DNA of 64,000 bases. Origin: Prolixibacteraceae bacterium (lineage in GTDB: Bacteria; Bacteroidota; Bacteroidia; Bacteroidales; Prolixibacteraceae). The translations under genes and the position numbers were made by a program. The notes under the pieces are model-generated. The model did no database searches and had not been told where the DNA came from. It worked only from the letters and a program-made list of their open reading frames with translations. Each line of letters starts with the position of its first letter. The first letter of the stretch is position 1. Where the stretch lies: positions 4,278,001 to 4,342,000 of the forward strand of contig CP082230.1 in assembly GCA_019856515.1 (NCBI GenBank), in the 5' to 3' direction. Shown here piece by piece: positions 61,970 to 64,000 of the stretch.

Positions 61970-64000
61970 TTATAAACCAATCTTGAAAGTAAAAGAGTAC
62001 TGTTTTGTAATCGGCATCGTAGTACCACCAGACCATACAAACTCAGGATCTTCACCATTCAATTTATCGCTATCTTTAGCCCACAATAGAGCAAGATTGG
62101 TACCTTGAACACTAAAATTACATGTTTTAATGCCTAGTCCTGAGATCCATTTCTTCGGTAAGTTGTAGCTTATAGATACATTCTTAAGTCGAATGAAAGA
62201 GGCATCAGCAATCCAATAGTCTGACATGCCATATAGTCGGTATGCTCTTTGGATATCATTGGCATCATCTGCTTTTTTCATAAAAGCATAGTCTTGAATC
62301 GCTGGAATATTTGTTTTGGTCTCATCTCCTGCAACTCTCCAACGGTTCTTTAGGTGTTCGGATAGTGAACTAGAATCATCATATTCGTAATTAAAGTCTT
62401 GCATCACTCTTTTTACGTGACCAAATTGTCCTGTGATTAATGCAGAAACGGTTAAATTCTTAAACTTAATGCTGTTGCTGATACCCAAGTTTGTTGTGGG
62501 TTCTAAGCTTCCAGAGTATTCAAAATCAGAGAAGTCGGCTGTCTGGAGCTTAAGATATCTTACTGTTTCGTTATCTCTATTATAGAATGTAGGTACTCCT
62601 TTGGTATCCAAACCTGCAAATCTAGCAGAATATATTCCTCTTACAGCTCCTCCATTAGATGGTACTCCATATACACTTGTTGCTCTAGCAACCCAGTCTT
62701 TCGTGACAAGATTCTTGATTTCACTATGGTGATAAGAGTAACTGAAAGAGGCTCTCCATGCAAAATTTTTCGTTTTTACCGGAATTACATCTAAAGACAT
62801 CTCATAACCATAAGAATCCATATCTGCAATATTTCCTTTTTTAAACAGTTTTCCACCAATACCTGACGATTGGTAACGACCAATTAGGTCATACCCTTCA
62901 CGATTATAGTAGTTGAAATCACCTGATACACGGTTGTTCCATATAGCAAACTCTGCACCAATGTTCAATTCATACTGCTTCTCCCAACTCAGGTCAGAGT
63001 TCTCTAAACCTTCAATCGAAATTCCTGTTTGTGATTGTGTTGGGTCTAATGGTCTTGCAATGTTGTAAGATCTGAGATATAGCGAGGCATTCTTTGCGTC
63101 ACCCAAGCTACCGTTCAATCCATAACCTGCACGAACAGCCAAATTATTTAGCCATGAAACATCCGTTAAGAAGTTCTCATTCTTCATATTCCATTTTGTA
63201 CTCACATTCCATGTTGGCATCCATCTCGCAGTCTTGGTTACACCTAGTCTGTTAGAACCATCATAACGGAAAGTACCATTGAAAGTGTATTTTCCTTTGT
63301 AGTTATAACCATAGTTAAGGAAGAATGCTTCGAATCTGTCATAACTCTTACTCAAACCATAATAACTCTTCCCTTTCAACGATAGTTTCTCCATAAAGTT
63401 CACTGTTGGGCTTGCTAAATTCCCCATGTCATAGTTAAACCCATATCCTTGAGTGTTGTTTGATACACGATCAATATATCGGAATTCCCCACCAGCCAAG
63501 AAGGTAAACATATGATCATCTCCAATCACTGGGTTCCAATTCACAGAACTGTTTACATAGTAATTGGTCATCAAGTTCTCATACAAATTTAATAGACCTC
63601 CACTTGGAAGAGAACTGTATTTAATCCCTGTTGTAGATCCTGGCTTCTCATACAAGAATCTGTTATCATCTCTTATGATTTCACTATCGTTAGGACCTGT
63701 ACCTGCTCTAAGTGCCGCTGCATGTGCTGAACTCTCATGGGTTTCCATTTGTGTTCTTGCTGTATAGTAGCGTGCCGATAGTCTTGTATTCCAAGTGAGA
63801 CGTTTGTTGAAATTGTAGTTGAATGTGGTGTTGAAGCTCATATCTCTAACATCCACTAACGTTTTATCTCTTTCAAGCTCCTGTAGCATGTTGAAATCAA
63901 CATAGTTTCTTCTGAAATACTCAGGATTACCGTTGTCGTCTTGTGTGCGGATATTTCTACTTGTAGTTAAGGCATAAATATAAGGGTTTAAATCAAAATC
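61970..64000 (-). CDS. SusC/RagA-family TonB-dependent transporter, C-terminal part
   Basis: The frame stays open to the window edge, so the first 300-400 residues (signal, carboxypeptidase-like domain, plug) lie beyond. The 676 visible residues are the beta-barrel with the SusC-typical SRNIRTQDDNGNPEYFRR, RYDGSNRLGVTKTARWMPTW (in the barrel) and the C-terminal LKNVSISYNLPKKW ... QYSFTFKIGL. It imports oligomers across the outer membrane with energy from TonB. First visible gene of the operon SusC-SusD-Mx1-DUF4302. Confidence 0.94.
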   Translation of the reverse strand, partial: DFDLNPYIYALTTSRNIRTQDDNGNPEYFRRNYVDFNMLQELERDKTLVDVRDMSFNTTFNYNFNKRLTWNTRLSARYYTARTQMETHESSAHAAALRAGTGPNDSEIIRDDNRFLYEKPGSTTGIKYSSLPSGGLLNLYENLMTNYYVNSSVNWNPVIGDDHMFTFLAGGEFRYIDRVSNNTQGYGFNYDMGNLASPTVNFMEKLSLKGKSYYGLSKSYDRFEAFFLNYGYNYKGKYTFNGTFRYDGSNRLGVTKTARWMPTWNVSTKWNMKNENFLTDVSWLNNLAVRAGYGLNGSLGDAKNASLYLRSYNIARPLDPTQSQTGISIEGLENSDLSWEKQYELNIGAEFAIWNNRVSGDFNYYNREGYDLIGRYQSSGIGGKLFKKGNIADMDSYGYEMSLDVIPVKTKNFAWRASFSYSYHHSEIKNLVTKDWVARATSVYGVPSNGGAVRGIYSARFAGLDTKGVPTFYNRDNETVRYLKLQTADFSDFEYSGSLEPTTNLGISNSIKFKNLTVSALITGQFGHVKRVMQDFNYEYDDSSSLSEHLKNRWRVAGDETKTNIPAIQDYAFMKKADDANDIQRAYRLYGMSDYWIADASFIRLKNVSISYNLPKKWISGLGIKTCNFSVQGTNLALLWAKDSDKLNGEDPEFVWSGGTTMPITKQYSFTFKIGL

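Overview
The window is AT-rich chromosomal DNA from a member of the Bacteroidota, most likely a marine or otherwise polysaccharide-degrading Bacteroidia. The evidence is a SusC/SusD pair, a type IX secretion C-terminal sorting domain, TAnnTTTG-type -7 promoter boxes, a tmRNA whose tag reads GENNFALAA, and a DUF3127 protein. Genus and species cannot be read from the sequence.

Layout. 0-12.7 kb is a sugar-catabolism locus: the end of an aldo/keto reductase, a FucP-type sugar permease, a rhamnose/fucose mutarotase and a zinc sugar dehydrogenase, then three secreted right-handed beta-helix proteins. Two of these look like GH141, the family known for alpha-L-fucosidase. A further GH141-like paralogue lies at 55.0-57.7 kb. 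Together they suggest release and non-phosphorylating catabolism of L-fucose from a fucose-rich glycan such as fucoidan. The substrate is inferred. A 1.3-kb gap inside the locus is full of hairpins.

13.2-26 kb is anchored by ssrA (tmRNA). Behind its 3' end lie at least two decayed integrative elements in tandem. Their boundaries repeat the tmRNA 3' end, a terminator-like hairpin and a gatacc(c)-type motif. Cargo includes two copies of a broken dam methylase plus YodC-like module, a DUF4238 protein, HipBA, an IS1380-like transposase, a DUF4062 protein with a membrane partner, and a 163-bp MITE-like insertion. A relic of hipB with its operator follows the last boundary. No integrase remains.

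26-37.4 kb is accessory. It holds a secreted endonuclease I, then an array of twelve 95-bp repeats carrying two nested insertions whose ends can be read exactly: an IS3-family element (29068-30343, 3-bp target duplication) and a 1005-nt group II intron with a gutted reverse transcriptase (30704-31708). Lipoproteins, a broken arylamine N-acetyltransferase and IS66/IS1182 relics follow.

37.7-54.5 kb is mainly conserved core: an ABC-F ATPase; a Leloir galactose cluster (galM diverging from a GntR regulator, galK, galT) ending in a 32-bp perfect hairpin; a metallophosphoesterase; YciO; a MATE exporter; MnmD; two FKBP isomerases; DUF3127; an Lrp regulator; an MscS channel; an M64 peptidase; and a MORN-repeat protein. 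58.2-64 kb is a minus-strand SusC-SusD-metallopeptidase-DUF4302 operon whose SusC runs off the window.
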